Positions 62,000-64,000 of a stretch of 64,000 nucleotides of DNA are shown piece by piece (the first letter of the stretch is position 1; every line of letters starts with the position of its first letter). Below the pieces are notes generated by a model that saw only the letters and a program-made list of their open reading frames with translations, did no database searches and was not told the origin of the DNA. The stretch is from Xylanimonas allomyrinae (GTDB lineage Bacteria > Actinomycetota > Actinomycetes > Actinomycetales > Cellulomonadaceae): NCBI RefSeq assembly GCF_004135345.1, contig NZ_CP035495.1, forward strand, positions 2,790,001 through 2,854,000. Reading direction: 5' to 3'. Position numbers and translations under genes: made by a program.

Positions 62000-63129
62000 C
62001 CACCCGAGCGCGCCCGCTGACCGTCGAGGCGGAACCCGCGTTCCGCACCGCTCACGCCAACCCGTACAACGCGAGCCTGTACCGCGCCGTGCGACGCTGC
62101 GGCGCGCACGTCGACGACCTGTCCGTGCGGCGCCTGCTCACGCGGCACGTCGACATCGTCCACCTGCACTGGCCCGATCTGACGTTCCTGTCCTCGCACC
62201 GCCCGCTGGCCGTGCTGCTGCGCCTGGTCGCGTTCTTCGGTGCGTTGCGCGTCGCCCGGCTGCGCGGCACCCGGCTGGTGTGGACGGCCCACAACCTCGC
62301 GAGCCACGAGCCGCGGTCCACGCCCGCGCTGCGCGCGCTGTACCGCCGGCTGCTCGTGGCCAACATCGACGGCATCCTGACGCTCACCGCCGACGGCGCC
62401 CAGGCCGTGCGGAGCCTCGACCCGGACCTGGCCTCCGTCCCCACGTTCGTGACCCCGCACGGCCACTACCGCGACGACTACGACCTCACGGTGTCGCGCG
62501 ACGTGGCCCGCGAGCGCCTCGGCGTCGATCCCCGGGTGCGTCTGGTCGTCTCGGTCGGCCAGATCCGCCCGTACAAGAACGTGCCGCGGCTCCTGGAGGT
62601 GTTCACGCAGGTCCCGGACGTGGACGCGCGGCTCGCCGTCGTCGGGAAGCCTGCGGGCGGCGTCGACGCGGCCGCGCTGCGCGCGCTCGCGGACGCCGAC
62701 CCGCGCATCACCGCCGAGCTCGAGTTCCTCCCGGACGACAGGCTCGCGCTGTGGCTGCGCGCCGCCGACCTCGTGGTGCTGCCCTACCGGCGGATCCAGA
62801 ACTCGGGGTCGGCGCTGCTCGCGCTGTCGGCGGACCGTCCCGTGCTGGTTCCGGCCATCGGCGCCCTGACCGAGCTCGCCGACGCCGTCGGCCCGGCGTG
62901 GGTGCGCTGCTACGGCGGGGAGCTGGACGCCGCGACGCTGGGCGACGCGCTGCGGTGGGCGGCTGGTCCGCGGGAGCAGCGCTGCGACCTCGACGCGTTC
63001 GCGTGGGACCGCATCGCGGAGGCGACCGTCGCGGCCTACGAGGCGGTGCTCGGCCGGCCGCGTCCGCGCGGCTCGCGGCGGATCGTGAGCGCCGACGGCG
63101 GCCCGGTGCGGGCCGGCGTGTCTCCCTGA
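61996..63129 (+). CDS. Family 4 glycosyltransferase
   Basis: 377 residues. The acceptor half includes NPYNASLYRAVRRCGAHVDDLSVRRLL, VDIVHLHWPDLTFL and TRLVWTAHNLASHE. The donor half includes VVSVGQIRPYKNVPRLLEVF and LAVVGKPAGG. LWLRAADLVVLPYRRIQNSGSALLALSADRPVLVP is a variant of the GT4 donor motif with Asn-Ser-Gly-Ser in the loop. Similar to GumK/GT4 enzymes of exopolysaccharide loci. ATGA overlap with the previous gene. Last gene of the cluster; a weak hairpin CACCCC-TC-GGGGTG follows (about 63155-63168). Confidence 0.87.
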   Translation: MTTRARPLTVEAEPAFRTAHANPYNASLYRAVRRCGAHVDDLSVRRLLTRHVDIVHLHWPDLTFLSSHRPLAVLLRLVAFFGALRVARLRGTRLVWTAHNLASHEPRSTPALRALYRRLLVANIDGILTLTADGAQAVRSLDPDLASVPTFVTPHGHYRDDYDLTVSRDVARERLGVDPRVRLVVSVGQIRPYKNVPRLLEVFTQVPDVDARLAVVGKPAGGVDAAALRALADADPRITAELEFLPDDRLALWLRAADLVVLPYRRIQNSGSALLALSADRPVLVPAIGALTELADAVGPAWVRCYGGELDAATLGDALRWAAGPREQRCDLDAFAWDRIAEATVAAYEAVLGRPRPRGSRRIVSADGGPVRAGVSP

Positions 63130-63237
63130 CCGGGGGCGTGCCGGGAATAAGGCGCACCCCTCGGGGTGTCGAACGAGGGTGAGGTCACGTGCCTCATCGG
63201 CCACGGCTGTCTCGCCACCACCCCTGACGGAGGTCCC

Positions 63238-64000
63238 ATGGACGCCGCTCCCCCGACGAGGTCCCTCATCGCGGACGCCTCCCCGGTGGCCGCCACGCCC
63301 ACCACCGGCTCACCCCCTCGGTCCAAAGACCGGTCCACAGGCCGGTCCACGGGCCGGTCCACAGCGCAGCCGGACCCCGGGTCCGCGCCGGCGTCGGACC
63401 GCCTCCCGCGGACGCACTTCACGGCGATCGCGCTCCTGCTGGCCTCGACGTTCGTCGTCATCCTCAACGAGACGACGATGAGCGTGGCTCTCCCGCCGAT
63501 CATGGCGGACCTGCACGTCACGGCGGCCACGGGCCAGTGGCTGACGACGGTGTTCATGCTGACCATGGCCGTCACCATCCCCACGACGGGGTTCCTGCTG
63601 CAGCGCTTCGGCACGCGCGTGTCCTACCTGCTGGCGATGTCGCTGTTCAGCGCGGGCACGCTGCTGGCGTTGCTGGCCCCGTCGTTCGGCGTGCTCGTCG
63701 GCGCCCGCGTGGTCCAGGCGCTCGGCACCGCGATCATGATGCCTCTGCTCATGACGACGGTCATGAACCTGGTGCCGCCGCGGCACCGGGGCCGGGTCAT
63801 GGGCAACGTGTCGCTCGTCATCTCGGCGGCTCCCGCGCTCGGCCCGACGCTCTCGGGTGCCGTGCTCGGGCCGCTCGGGTGGCGCGGCGTCTTCGGCGTG
63901 GTGCTGCCGATCGCGGTCGCGGCGCTCATCGTCGGCGCGGTGCTGGTGCGCGACGTCTCGGTGCGGGAGCGGCAGCGCCTCGACGCGGTGTCGATCGCGC
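63238..64000 (+). CDS. EmrB/QacA-type MFS drug exporter (3' partial)
   Basis: 254 residues are visible before the window ends. The ATG at 63238 has CGGAGG 4-5 nt upstream. A disordered N-terminus with STGR repeats (from a 12-bp DNA repeat) precedes the first helix. DHA2-family motifs are present: LASTFVVILNETTMSVALPPIMADLHVT, QWLTTVFMLTMAVTIPTTGFL, and RVVQALGTAIMMPLLMTTVM. It would use the proton gradient to expel drugs or related compounds. It is separated from the polysaccharide cluster by 108 bp and need not belong to it. Confidence 0.9.
   Translation, partial: MDAAPPTRSLIADASPVAATPTTGSPPRSKDRSTGRSTGRSTAQPDPGSAPASDRLPRTHFTAIALLLASTFVVILNETTMSVALPPIMADLHVTAATGQWLTTVFMLTMAVTIPTTGFLLQRFGTRVSYLLAMSLFSAGTLLALLAPSFGVLVGARVVQALGTAIMMPLLMTTVMNLVPPRHRGRVMGNVSLVISAAPALGPTLSGAVLGPLGWRGVFGVVLPIAVAALIVGAVLVRDVSVRERQRLDAVSIA

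Overview
This window comes from a high-GC Gram-positive bacterium (Actinomycetota). The likely placement is Micrococcales, near Cellulomonadaceae or Promicromonosporaceae. The evidence is the codon usage, a DUF222-type HNH protein, the gene order rpsF-ssb-rpsR-rplI with dnaB nearby, an actinobacterial inositol-phosphate synthase, and an actinobacterial sortase locus. The genus is an inference from general knowledge. No rRNA, tRNA, CRISPR array or insertion sequence was recognised.

Layout. 1-8.5 kb: the end of an HNH protein, the Mg transporter MgtE, pyruvate oxidase, a TetR regulator, a small lipoprotein, a class I glutamine amidotransferase and a frameshifted aldehyde dehydrogenase. 9-18.1 kb: a cell-surface island with a 1077-residue lectin/repeat surface protein, a Cys-rich zinc-ribbon protein, a sortase, a second repetitive surface protein, and an ECF-like sigma factor fused to a zinc-finger and membrane segment. 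18.3-22.2 kb: a PadR regulator with a membrane protein, then secreted DUF2599 and CAP-domain proteins diverging from a region with a perfect CRP/GlxR-type palindrome. 22.3-24.7 kb: an ArsR regulator with two CDF metal exporters. 24.9-30.5 kb: a LysR/SDR pair bracketed by identical 20-bp sites, and a TetR regulon (SRPBCC, MFS, Dabb) with two matching operators. 30.6-41 kb: core genes dnaB, MATE, rplI, rpsR, ssb, rpsF, ponA, padR and ino1, with a helically phased array of DnaA-box-like 9-mers upstream of dnaB. 42.4-63.1 kb: a large Wzx/Wzy-type exopolysaccharide cluster. It holds a pyruvyl transferase, two hexapeptide acyltransferases, an initiating sugar phosphotransferase, seven glycosyltransferases, a flippase, a polymerase/ligase, a chain-length protein, two lipoproteins and a wax-ester-synthase-like acyltransferase. 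Many of its genes are coupled by 4-nt ATGA or GTGA overlaps. The window ends inside an EmrB/QacA-type exporter.

Three properties run through the window. First, twelve genes are split by what is in each case a single missing base in or beside a G/C homopolymer. Adding one base makes each spliced length divisible by three, so most are probably sequencing or assembly indels; they are annotated here as whole genes with the break stated. Second, short tandem repeats of unrelated sequence (units of about 9-18 bp) occur in most long intergenic gaps and in linker or tail regions of many proteins. Third, several regulator genes lack a Shine-Dalgarno sequence and have a TAnnnT hexamer 6-7 nt before the start codon, suggesting leaderless transcripts.
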